Source of the DNA: Bdellovibrionales bacterium CG10_big_fil_rev_8_21_14_0_10_45_34
GTDB taxonomy: Bacteria; Bdellovibrionota; Bdellovibrionia; Bdellovibrionales; 1-14-0-10-45-34
Length of the DNA: 64,000 bases
Direction of reading: 5' to 3'
Assembly (NCBI GenBank): GCA_002778785.1
Contig: PEZS01000008.1
Coordinates: 69,207-133,206, forward strand
Below, piece after piece: positions 44,268 to 52,446 of the stretch (positions within the stretch are counted from its first letter, which is position 1; each line of letters starts with the position of its first letter). The notes beneath the pieces are model-generated. The model did not search any database, had not been told where the DNA came from, and saw only the letters and a list, made by a program, of their open reading frames with translations. A program made the translations under genes and the position numbers.

Positions 44268-45869
44268 ATGTCTTCAGTTTTGCGTTCTTCAGATTTCTTA
44301 GTGGTCGGGGGAGGAATCTCTGGCCTCTTGTTTGCCTTAGAGGCTTCAAAACTTGGAAATGTGAGAATCCTCGCCAAAAAGGAACTCACAGAAGGAAATA
44401 CACCTTGGGCACAGGGAGGAATCGCAGCACACCAGATAGACGACCTTGAAGCCCACAAAAGAGACACCCTTAAAGCCGGCGCCGGACTGTGCCGGGAATT
44501 CGCAGTAGAAAAACTCCTGGGTACGGCCCCTGATTCAATCGCCTTGCTGCGAAAGTATGGAGTTAACTTTGAGCCCCACCTAGGTCTAGAAGGTGGACAC
44601 TCCGCTCGCCGTATTCACCATGTTCAAGATCAAACCGGTAAGGCAATTCATGCTGCCCTCATTGATTCGATTCGAGCCAACAAGAATATTGAGGTTGTCG
44701 AGAATTGCATTGCTATTGACTTAATCATAGATCGAAAAGTAGATCCGTGGAGATTTCACTCAAAACCCCAATGCTTGGGTGTTTACGCTCTTGATAAAAA
44801 AACCAACCGAGTAGCAACCTATGTTGCCGACGAGATCATTTTAGCAACCGGAGGAGCTGGCAAAGTTTACCTTTACACTTCGAACTGGGAGGGTGCGACA
44901 GGTGATGGGATTGCAATGGCATACCGAGCAGGTTGCCGCGTGTCTAATCTGGAGTTTATGCAGTTTCACCCGACATGTCTTTTTCATCGCGAGTCTCGAA
45001 ACTTTCTCATCACCGAGGCTCTTCGTGGGGATGGAGCTATTTTGATTGATCACAAAGGCAATGCTTTCGCTAAAAAGTATCACGAAAAAGCGGAACTGGC
45101 CCCGCGCGATATAGTCGCTCGCGCCATCGATGCTGAAATAAAAAAATCAAGAGCTGAGTGTGTCTACCTTGATGCCAGACATCTTGGGTCGCAGTTTCTT
45201 GAGGAGCACTATCCTCAGATGTTTAGCCGGTGTCTCGAACTGGGTATTGATATTAGAACCGAGCCGATACCTGTTGTTCCAGCGGCTCACTATCTTTGTG
45301 GTGGAGTACTTTGTGAGCCCGATGGCACAACTGACGTCAGTCATCTTTATGTTTTGGGAGAGAGCGCATGCACCGGGCTACATGGCGCCAATCGACTAGC
45401 TTCTAATTCTTTACTCGAGTGTGCAGCAATGGCACAGCTTTGCGTCGAAACAATCCGGTCTCGGTTTGGAGGCGCCGCCAAAAACGCCGAAGATTCCTCC
45501 GACAAAGCTGCCCTTCGAAAACTGATAAGACCGTGGCAATCGCCCGCGGTCCGAGACGATGACGAACTCATTGTCATAACCCATATGTGGAATGAAGTGC
45601 GCCACCTCATGTCTAATTACGTGGGCATCGTGCGATCAAATAAAAGGTTGGAGCGCGCCCATCAACGCTTAGTTAACTTGTTAAATGAAGTGAAGAGCTA
45701 TTACGACAATTTGGCGATACACCCACACATCATTGAGCTTCGCAATATTACGCTTGTAGCTCACTTAACTATTCTATGCGCGCGAAAGAGAAAAGAGTCT
45801 CGCGGGATACATTACAATATTGATTGGCCCGAAACCAAGCCGGCCCGGGCGCGAGACTCGATAGTTTGA
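44268..45869 (+). CDS. nadB: L-aspartate oxidase
   Basis: 533 aa. Flavoprotein making iminoaspartate for NAD synthesis. Seen: FAD site FLVVGGGISGLLFALEA, the WAQGGIAAH loop, HSARRIHHVQDQTG (active-site region, about 105-120), EFMQFHPTCLFH, ALRGDGAIL, ARAIDAEI and HYLCGGV with GANRLASNSLLE near the C-terminal half. GAGAGG lies 5 bases before the ATG. Divergent from the sensor-like gene across 236 bp that carries both promoters. Confidence 0.95.
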   Translation: MSSVLRSSDFLVVGGGISGLLFALEASKLGNVRILAKKELTEGNTPWAQGGIAAHQIDDLEAHKRDTLKAGAGLCREFAVEKLLGTAPDSIALLRKYGVNFEPHLGLEGGHSARRIHHVQDQTGKAIHAALIDSIRANKNIEVVENCIAIDLIIDRKVDPWRFHSKPQCLGVYALDKKTNRVATYVADEIILATGGAGKVYLYTSNWEGATGDGIAMAYRAGCRVSNLEFMQFHPTCLFHRESRNFLITEALRGDGAILIDHKGNAFAKKYHEKAELAPRDIVARAIDAEIKKSRAECVYLDARHLGSQFLEEHYPQMFSRCLELGIDIRTEPIPVVPAAHYLCGGVLCEPDGTTDVSHLYVLGESACTGLHGANRLASNSLLECAAMAQLCVETIRSRFGGAAKNAEDSSDKAALRKLIRPWQSPAVRDDDELIVITHMWNEVRHLMSNYVGIVRSNKRLERAHQRLVNLLNEVKSYYDNLAIHPHIIELRNITLVAHLTILCARKRKESRGIHYNIDWPETKPARARDSIV

Positions 45870-45915
45870 ATAAGATATTCTTAACAACAGATGAGTTTTA
45901 ATCAAATTAACAAAA

Positions 45916-45951
45916 TCAAAAAATAAAAAGGCGGTCGATTACCAACCGCCT
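45916..45951 (-). terminator. Rho-independent terminator after the DUF3015 gene
   Basis: On the minus strand a 7-bp perfect stem (aggcggt / accgcct, 9-nt loop) is followed by TTTTTATTTTTTG. It lies about 20 bp past the 45972-46457 stop and 60 bp past the convergent nadB stop. Confidence 0.85.
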
Positions 45952-45971
45952 CTCAATCCTATTGAGTATTC

Positions 45972-46457
45972 TTATGACTGTGGCTGGCAAAGACCAGCGG
46001 CTCTAAGCTCCAACTTAATATTTCTGTAGAGCTCCTCTCCGTTTTCAGCTGGAGTAACAACTGCGTCGTATCGTGATTTCAAATGGGCGCCTAAATTCTG
46101 GCTATCTGAAGGTGAACACGAAAACGCCGCAGCCAGCGACCTTACATACTCGCCTTCACCTTGTGCCAACTCTGCTTTTAACACTTCTGAATTATTCGCA
46201 ACATAGTAAGCTGGCTCCATTTCACTGGCAGCCAAATCAAGTTTTTTGCAACCAAGGGTACCGGTTGTCATTCCAAAGGTGGGAGGAACAAATACGTTCG
46301 TCGTCGCTCTAGTAGAGGTACCAAGGAATGTGGCACTGTCGGTAACTTCCCAACCAAGCCCACATCCATCCATCGAGTCTCGCGCCTGAGTAGCCAACGA
46401 TAGTGCACTGATTGCTACGAATGCTGTCAAAATTCCAAACTTATGCATTGAAAACAT
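45972..46457 (-). CDS. DUF3015-type exported protein
   Basis: 161 aa (or 158 from an ATG at 46448). Signal peptide ending ALSLATQARD (about 25). The mature part begins DGCGLGWEVT and holds the NVFVPPTFGMTTGTLGCK segment typical of DUF3015, with four Cys that could pair in the periplasm. Role unknown. gagggataa lies just before the ATG; a good terminator follows. Confidence 0.85.
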   Translation of the reverse strand: MFSMHKFGILTAFVAISALSLATQARDSMDGCGLGWEVTDSATFLGTSTRATTNVFVPPTFGMTTGTLGCKKLDLAASEMEPAYYVANNSEVLKAELAQGEGEYVRSLAAAFSCSPSDSQNLGAHLKSRYDAVVTPAENGEELYRNIKLELRAAGLCQPQS

Positions 46458-46533
46458 TTATCCCTCTCTATTTAGTTTGTTAATTCATACCTGCTACTGC
46501 ATGTAAGAGGCTAAGCCAAACCCTAACAATATA

Positions 46534-48663
46534 TCAATCAAAAAAGTGGGCCCACGCGAATAGAACTTCGTTAAAATAAACATCGACTAGACCAATGCTC
46601 CTTAGGGTCTCAAGCGAAAGCCTCAATTCATTGTTGTGGGCCAAATGAAAGGCTAAAATCCCATCAAAAGTCCAAATCGACATTTGCTCAGTGATGTCAT
46701 TTGTCAAATGAGGCCTGTCCCAAAAAAACGGAGCATAAAAGTTCTGCCTAAACGTAAGTTTAAACCTTTCTGAGAATCGAAAAATGAAACCGGCGTCGAC
46801 ACTTGGCCCCAATCGATACCCTCGGCGAACGGAGTTTCCGATATCTAACCTTCCTCCAGCGAGTAGGTAGCCAACCATACGGTCCACTCCGAACCGAGAA
46901 GCAAATCCGAAAGTTGCTTCGTTAGATAGTAAGGTGCAGTTCATGCATTGAAAATCCTTAGGGTTTTCGATTCTCGAAAACACCCTCCATGACATAGGTG
47001 TTTCGAGACTCCAAAAAGGTGAGAGTGCAACAATATTTAGAAGGCGCGCTTGTTCGAACTGCAAATTCTTAGCCTCGAGCTCATAGATCAATTTTAATGC
47101 AGGAAATTCTATCTGCGAGTAAGGCGAGAAGCCCAAATCACTTGAGGCCAAGTCGTGATAAGCAGTTCGTACTTCAACCACACTAAGTGGTCCAGAACTG
47201 TATTGATGGTCTCTAAAGCCGCCAGCAAACAACACGCGCCATGGATCATCCCCTATATGAGGAGGCGAAAACTCGGAAGTCCAACTTGGGTCACTAAAGA
47301 TCTCGCTGTCAGCTGTATCGTAATATAAGTTTCTGTTCTTTTTCTTGGTGCTCGGCAAACTTGCTCTTAACGAGAGCAAATCTTTTCTAAATGTCGCTTT
47401 TTTTGCATCTGTCCCTTGTCCGAGATAATCTAAATAGGAAATGAGAAAGCTTACTGTCTCGGCTAACTCTGCAGCATCCTTGGCCGAACGCCTCTCTATA
47501 TGTTCCACAGAGGATTCACGAAGGGCGCGCCAAAAAATATCTCTTTGCCCCTTGCCGAGGGCCTCCCAATCCTGCTTTAAACTACGTGAAGCCGAAGGCC
47601 TAAAAACTATACCTTTCACGACGCCAGACTGCCTCGTAAGGGACTTCATGCTTTCGCCCGGTATCTCGTACAATCTGTCGCTAGTCAGCTGCCATTCAGG
47701 TCGGACAGCCTCGATGGCGGCGAGAATCTGATACGAACAGTTTTCATCGAGAAAAAAATAATCAAAAAAGGAGTTTGTCTCGATCTCCCAGAGATGCTCA
47801 ATCAACATTCTGATCTCACCCGGACTCAGCGCAATCTGATACTCCCATAGATCACGGTGTTCACCTCGAATGTATTCACCAACCTTCAAATAAAATGGTT
47901 CGTTCGACCATTGCCCTAAATATCCGCCTGCCAATCCGAAGTACATGAACGCAAACGGATTTTCATCAGGAGGGACGTTCGCAGCAAAGTTGATACCCTG
48001 ATCTAATAGCCCATCTCCTCTGTTCGAACCGATGCGTAAAAAAGTGTGACCGAACATCGAAGCAGGATTACCTGAGTAGGCGCTCGAAAAAACAACGGTC
48101 AAAATTTGTAGCTCGCCAAACTGTCTTAAGAAACCATCAAACTTCTCGCACTCGCTTCGTGGAATTCCCAGGGAAAATGCATTATTGAGCAACCTTAGCC
48201 TTGCGGGCATCGCACACCTCGGGACTTGATTAAAGCGCCCAACGACTTGCCTTGGCGACTCTGCAAGAAAGGCCTCTAAAGAAGCAACCAGTTCAGCAAG
48301 AGGATCTGTACGCCCCATTTCTGAAAAAAAGAATTGATTACCATCGAGACGACTTCTAGTCCCTAGGAGCCAATGATTATGATAATGCATTATTTTTTGC
48401 CACGATCGTGATTTCGAAAAGTCTATTAACTCCTTTAGAGAGATTCCTCTCGACGAAAGCGACAGCGGCAAAGGGAGTTTGTAGGTCACCGCCTTGTCAA
48501 CTTGATTCCCTATATTTGGGCCGTGGGTTGGCACTTGGACCTTTAGAGCAGCTTCTGAAAAGATCACTTTAAAAAGCGTAGTGATACAAAAAAAGACAAA
48601 AGCTATTACCAAAAATCTACCGTTTCCAGCAGACGGCGCGATCTTGCCTAAAATGACTCTCAT
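46534..48663 (-). CDS. Lnb-type/DUF4105 envelope protein
   Basis: 709 aa. An N-terminal hydrophobic segment (FLVIAFVFFCITTLFKVIF) acts as signal or anchor. The body contains the DUF4105/Lnb N-terminal domain motif VVFSSAYSGNPASMFGHTFL (about residue 188-207), with Cys-containing segments and FFLDENCSYQILAAIE (about 305-320) typical of papain-like active sites of that family. The C-terminal 250 residues (LRFGVDRMVGYLLAGG, FKLTFRQNFYAPFFW) are a barrel-like domain ending in FFD. Lnb proteins make lipoprotein diacyl-to-lyso conversions in Gram-positives; here the role is unproven. Starts a minus pair with DUF3015. Confidence 0.82.
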   Translation of the reverse strand: MRVILGKIAPSAGNGRFLVIAFVFFCITTLFKVIFSEAALKVQVPTHGPNIGNQVDKAVTYKLPLPLSLSSRGISLKELIDFSKSRSWQKIMHYHNHWLLGTRSRLDGNQFFFSEMGRTDPLAELVASLEAFLAESPRQVVGRFNQVPRCAMPARLRLLNNAFSLGIPRSECEKFDGFLRQFGELQILTVVFSSAYSGNPASMFGHTFLRIGSNRGDGLLDQGINFAANVPPDENPFAFMYFGLAGGYLGQWSNEPFYLKVGEYIRGEHRDLWEYQIALSPGEIRMLIEHLWEIETNSFFDYFFLDENCSYQILAAIEAVRPEWQLTSDRLYEIPGESMKSLTRQSGVVKGIVFRPSASRSLKQDWEALGKGQRDIFWRALRESSVEHIERRSAKDAAELAETVSFLISYLDYLGQGTDAKKATFRKDLLSLRASLPSTKKKNRNLYYDTADSEIFSDPSWTSEFSPPHIGDDPWRVLFAGGFRDHQYSSGPLSVVEVRTAYHDLASSDLGFSPYSQIEFPALKLIYELEAKNLQFEQARLLNIVALSPFWSLETPMSWRVFSRIENPKDFQCMNCTLLSNEATFGFASRFGVDRMVGYLLAGGRLDIGNSVRRGYRLGPSVDAGFIFRFSERFKLTFRQNFYAPFFWDRPHLTNDITEQMSIWTFDGILAFHLAHNNELRLSLETLRSIGLVDVYFNEVLFAWAHFFD

Positions 48664-48841
48664 GATACGAATTGCCCTTTTTGAAGCTGAGTTAAAGTAA
48701 AAGTCTTTTGAATTGTTTTAGCCTAACTCGTCATCGCATAACTTGCTTTTGACAGAGACCTAGTCAACAAAGAGAGTGCCTAACCTTTATAATGTACTCA
48801 ACATTGTCGAATCGATTCATCTATGTCATCTTTCACAAGAT

Positions 48842-49735
48842 ATGCTTTTTAATCGTTTTTTCTTCCTGTTTATCGCGGCTACTGGCCTCTGCCTTAGCGG
48901 CTGCTCTCATTTCTTGTACTATCCAAGCAGAAGGCTTTACATTACCCCCTCTCATTTAAGTTTTATTCCAGTCGAGATTGTCTATACCTCATCCGACGGA
49001 AAGCCTTTTGTTATATGGTATTTCGACTCAAAATCCAAAAGGATCGACCGTCCAATGATCTTATTCTTTCATGGTAATGCCGAAAATATGTCCAGCCACT
49101 ATTCATCAGCCTATTGGCTTCTAGAAAAAGGCTACGATTTTGCCATTTTTGATTATCCTGGTTACGGTCCTAGCCCGGGCTCCCCAAATCCTGAAAATAC
49201 CGTTAGAAGTGGGGTATCATTTTTGGAGTGGGCAATTAAAATGTTTCCAAACCGTAAGTTCGTTGTTTGGGGCCAAAGCCTCGGCGGGGCTATCGCCCTA
49301 AGGTCAGTAATTGAATTGAGTTCTTTGAAACCTAAGAGTGAAGTTATTCTTGGAATCGTTGCCGAAAGCACATTTAGCTCTTACCGTTCAGTTGGTGCGG
49401 ATATTCTTTCTAGGTCTTTTTGGACGTGGCTTCTTCAACCCCTCTCTTATGTAGTGCTTAGTGATAAGTTCGCACCGCGAGGAAGGATTTCTGAAATCTC
49501 GCCTATTCCCTTATTGGTAGTTCATGGAAAAAGAGATCCGATGATTGATTTAAATGAAGGTGAAATGATTTTCGAAGAGGCAAAAGAGCCTAAGTACTTA
49601 TTGACGGTAGAAGATGGCCACCATACAGACGCATTCGTCGGAAAATCCAGAGAAGAAAATCGCAATCTCTTCACACAGTTGTTAGAAAATAAATTTTCTT
49701 TTAGTAGCATAACTACTTCCGAACAACCTTTTTGA
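48842..49735 (+). CDS. Alpha/beta hydrolase, lipoprotein
   Basis: 297 aa from the ATG at 48842, chosen because it gives a clean lipoprotein signal (LFIAATGLCLSGC, Cys about 21); a GTG at 48776 adds 22 residues and neither has a strong ribosome site. Alpha/beta-hydrolase fold of the BEM46/YheT-like group: oxyanion HGNAENMSSHY, GYGPSPGSP, nucleophile Ser in GQSLGG, Asp in GKRDPMID and His in DGHHTDAF. It probably hydrolyses an ester or amide at the envelope. Convergent with the 49750 gene. Confidence 0.85.
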   Translation: MLFNRFFFLFIAATGLCLSGCSHFLYYPSRRLYITPSHLSFIPVEIVYTSSDGKPFVIWYFDSKSKRIDRPMILFFHGNAENMSSHYSSAYWLLEKGYDFAIFDYPGYGPSPGSPNPENTVRSGVSFLEWAIKMFPNRKFVVWGQSLGGAIALRSVIELSSLKPKSEVILGIVAESTFSSYRSVGADILSRSFWTWLLQPLSYVVLSDKFAPRGRISEISPIPLLVVHGKRDPMIDLNEGEMIFEEAKEPKYLLTVEDGHHTDAFVGKSREENRNLFTQLLENKFSFSSITTSEQPF

Positions 49736-49749
49736 ATACACGATTCCGC

Positions 49750-50355
49750 TCAATTCTGCTTGGGAATTACCAGCTGGCGAGAATCCACTGGGCCTGTAAT
49801 CGTTAGAACCGCGGATGACTGCTCGGCAATATGGGTGGGCACCGCAAATTTCATCCAGAAACCTTTCGCCCAACGTGTAAAATGAGGGAATCGATTGTTG
49901 AGTTCTGGAAATTTTTCTGTAGCTCTGACAAGTTTCGCTTCATACCTTTTTCCATCCTGATCGAGGAATATCTTCCAAAGGCTATCGGCGTCGGCTAAGT
50001 TTATTAACTCTCTGGAATTAGAAAAGAAGCTAACAAACATTTCGTATTCAAATGCCCTTTGCTGCTGATCTTCGTCTCGCTCTTGCTGAATTTTACTCGC
50101 AGGCCACTCATAGACCATTGCCTTCTTTTGCAAAATTAGGTCTGCAGCACGATTTGAAATGGGAGTTACTGCCATCTCAAAATTTGTGACAAGGCCACTG
50201 TAAGACTTAACCCAGTAGGTGTGATCCTGTAAGTAATCGATGTAATGTTCAGGATCGCGGTTCTGCCGTGAAATTGTTGAACACGAAACCACCAGTAGCG
50301 ACACCCCGGCCACCAGCATACGAAACTTTTTAGTGTTTGAAGCTCTTTGAAGCAA
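49750..50355 (-). CDS. Lipoprotein of unknown family
   Basis: 201 aa from a TTG at 50355 with aaaggaaa upstream; an ATG at residue 13 is the alternative. Lipobox LLVVSC (Cys about 25). The remainder is mixed helical and beta (YEWPASKIQQERDEDQQQ, FSSNSREL-like, WMKFAVPTHIA). No family recognised. It follows pyrE by 27 bp, so is probably co-transcribed. Confidence 0.75.
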   Translation of the reverse strand: MLQRASNTKKFRMLVAGVSLLVVSCSTISRQNRDPEHYIDYLQDHTYWVKSYSGLVTNFEMAVTPISNRAADLILQKKAMVYEWPASKIQQERDEDQQQRAFEYEMFVSFFSNSRELINLADADSLWKIFLDQDGKRYEAKLVRATEKFPELNNRFPHFTRWAKGFWMKFAVPTHIAEQSSAVLTITGPVDSRQLVIPKQN

Positions 50356-50382
50356 TTCTGATTTCCTTTTCGATAAGCGACT

Positions 50383-50937
50383 CTACCTTGCAAGTATCTC
50401 AGACTTCGTAGTCAAAGAATGAAACCTCAGTCCGCGTTCTTCGATTTTCTCTCTTCCACCCTCTTCTCTGTCAACACAAGCAATAATCCCAAGTACCTGC
50501 AGGCCAGCCTCTTCGGCTCGCTCAACAGCTTTCAAAGAAGAACCACCCGTTGTCACAACATCTTCCATAATTATCACCTTGTCTCCCACAGAGAAGTTCT
50601 TCAGACCTTCAACCCAGCGAGAGGTTCCGTGGCTTTTGGGTTCTTTTCGAATGTAAAATCCATTTAGCGGCCACCCATTTTGTGAGCTTCGAAGGCTTAC
50701 CGCCGTGACGATGGGATCTGCCCCCATAGTCATACCACCGACTCCTTTGATCTGCCCTCGATATCTTTCCAAAAGTTCTAAGAAGGCCTGACTCATCCAC
50801 TCGATCCACTTAGCATTGAGCAAGACTTGTTTCATATCGATGTAAAAATCGCTTTCAAGGCCCGAGGCCAGTTTAACCGTGCGCTTTTCGTAGCAAAGTG
50901 ATCTTACCGCCTCTAACCAAACATCCTTATTGAACAC
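50383..50937 (-). CDS. pyrE: Orotate phosphoribosyltransferase
   Basis: 184 aa from a GTG at 50937 with aaggag about 5 bases upstream. Type I phosphoribosyltransferase: VKLASGLESDFYIDMKQVLL, GVGGMTMGADPI, and the PRPP loop VIIMEDVVTTGGSSLKAVE. Converts orotate to OMP in pyrimidine synthesis. It overlaps the hydrolase gene by 11 nt. Confidence 0.95.
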   Translation of the reverse strand: MFNKDVWLEAVRSLCYEKRTVKLASGLESDFYIDMKQVLLNAKWIEWMSQAFLELLERYRGQIKGVGGMTMGADPIVTAVSLRSSQNGWPLNGFYIRKEPKSHGTSRWVEGLKNFSVGDKVIIMEDVVTTGGSSLKAVERAEEAGLQVLGIIACVDREEGGREKIEERGLRFHSLTTKSEILAR

Positions 50938-51814
50938 TTTGGCTCCTTATCACGGACTTTACCCAACTTAGAAAGTCTTCTTGCACAAGTTCTCTGCCTA
51001 AATCGTTAAAAATCTCATGGTAAAAATCTCGATAAATCTTCAGTTCTTTCTCAGGTGATGCCAATTTCTCAAAAAACTTTTGCCCCATGGCCCCATTCAC
51101 AATTCTATCGGTACCCGCTAACTGGACTAGGCAGGGCATTTTTATTTCCGTAGCTTCTTGAATTGCCAGATTCATTGCTTCGACCATTTCGGTAAAGAGC
51201 CTTGAAGAAACTCGGTCATGTCGAAGGGGATCTTTATAATAGCCACTTGTAACCCTTGTATCTCTGCTTAAATCTTCGTAACGAATTTGGTTAGACATTG
51301 CAAATCTAGGGGCCCATTGACTTAAAATCTCTGCCAGCTTCTTTTTTACACCTGCTACAGGTATTGCAATACCCATTAGCGGTGAACTAAAAGCGAAACC
51401 CGCTATGTTAGAAACCGAGAATCTCTCTGCCCACCGAGAAAGCACTAGCCCACCCATTGAGTGACCAAAAAGCACCAGCGGCCCTTCAATTTCTTCTCGA
51501 AGCAAAAACCTCAAAACACGGTCGAGACTCTCAACATATTCATCAAAATGAAAGATATGCCCTCGTTGGCCATAGGATCGACCATGGCCAGGGAGGTCCC
51601 ATGCGTAAAAGTTGATCCGCTGTGCGATTTCATTCTTCTCAATCATTTCCGATATAGCCCGGTGATAAGCCTCTGAATGTTCGCCGTGCCCATGAGAAAT
51701 TACTACCGAGATATTGGCCTTTTGTTGAATCCAAGACTGGACGTAAATCTCGCCATGCTCGGCTCCAGACTTTGCCGTCTTATCTAGTATGAATTTTTCT
51801 CTTCTCTCAAACAC
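50927..51814 (-). CDS. Alpha/beta hydrolase (monoacylglycerol lipase-like)
   Basis: 295 aa, no signal peptide. Hydrolase_4-type fold: VVISHGHGEHSEAYH, DLPGHGRSYGQRG, nucleophile Ser in LFGHSMGGLVLS (about 118), Asp in LAGTDRIVNG and His in YHEIFND near the C-terminus. This is the monoacylglycerol lipase/lysophospholipase pattern; substrate unproven. First of the hydrolase-pyrE-lipoprotein unit. Confidence 0.85.
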   Translation of the reverse strand: MFERREKFILDKTAKSGAEHGEIYVQSWIQQKANISVVISHGHGEHSEAYHRAISEMIEKNEIAQRINFYAWDLPGHGRSYGQRGHIFHFDEYVESLDRVLRFLLREEIEGPLVLFGHSMGGLVLSRWAERFSVSNIAGFAFSSPLMGIAIPVAGVKKKLAEILSQWAPRFAMSNQIRYEDLSRDTRVTSGYYKDPLRHDRVSSRLFTEMVEAMNLAIQEATEIKMPCLVQLAGTDRIVNGAMGQKFFEKLASPEKELKIYRDFYHEIFNDLGRELVQEDFLSWVKSVIRSQSVQ

Positions 51815-51918
51815 TCAGCGACTCCAGGTTGCTCATCTATTCTAGGTAAATGAGCAGCATTCTTCCAAGGAAAATTTTAAGATGAGATTCTTCTAATATT
51901 CGGATAGCCTGTTTGTGA

Positions 51919-52446
51919 ATGAAACCATTCGCCCACTTGGCAAAAACTTTAACCTGCTTATTCGCTCTAGTGCTATCAGGAGGCGCTACCATCTGCCAAG
52001 GCCAATCTAAGGGCCAATCAAAATCACGCGACTCTAGCTATATCAATCTCCATCTTGGTCCAACACTGCCAAATCAAATAGATGGCGTAACAGAGATTTT
52101 ACCTTCTTGGGGCGCGCGGTATGGATTTCCTATCTTCTCTGGATACTTACTCGAGTCAGGAGCTATCATTAGTCGGGGCAAAGGCACCCACGCTTATGAT
52201 TTTCACACATCGATTCGTTCGGATATGGATATCAACGGGTATTTAATGGCTATTATGTATCTCGGTGCCGACTTTCACTATTACGCGCCCCCTCACTCTG
52301 ACTTTCATAGTGCTTTTGGGGGTCACGTGGGAATCGGAATCACAGCCCCCATCATCGATTCTATTTGGATTCGCTCTGATATGAAATTTAATATTAATCC
52401 CGGAACATCACTCTATATTGGATTCGGCTTAGAGATGCCAATTTAG
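51919..52446 (+). CDS. Small outer-membrane barrel-like protein
   Basis: 175 aa. Signal peptide ending GATICQG (about 28), then amphipathic beta strands (YINLHLGPTLPNQI, GRGKGTHAYDFHTSIRSD-type turn, FHYYAPPHSDFHSAFGGHVG, SLYIGFGLEMPI). No family recognised. The 3' end overlaps the convergent addA-like gene by 18 nt, so each gene's stop codon lies inside the other. Confidence 0.72.
   Translation: MKPFAHLAKTLTCLFALVLSGGATICQGQSKGQSKSRDSSYINLHLGPTLPNQIDGVTEILPSWGARYGFPIFSGYLLESGAIISRGKGTHAYDFHTSIRSDMDINGYLMAIMYLGADFHYYAPPHSDFHSAFGGHVGIGITAPIIDSIWIRSDMKFNINPGTSLYIGFGLEMPI

Noticed and set aside
48015-48035. gttcgaacc as a possible tRNA T-loop
   Set aside because: It lies within the coding frame of the DUF4105 gene and no cloverleaf arms pair around it.
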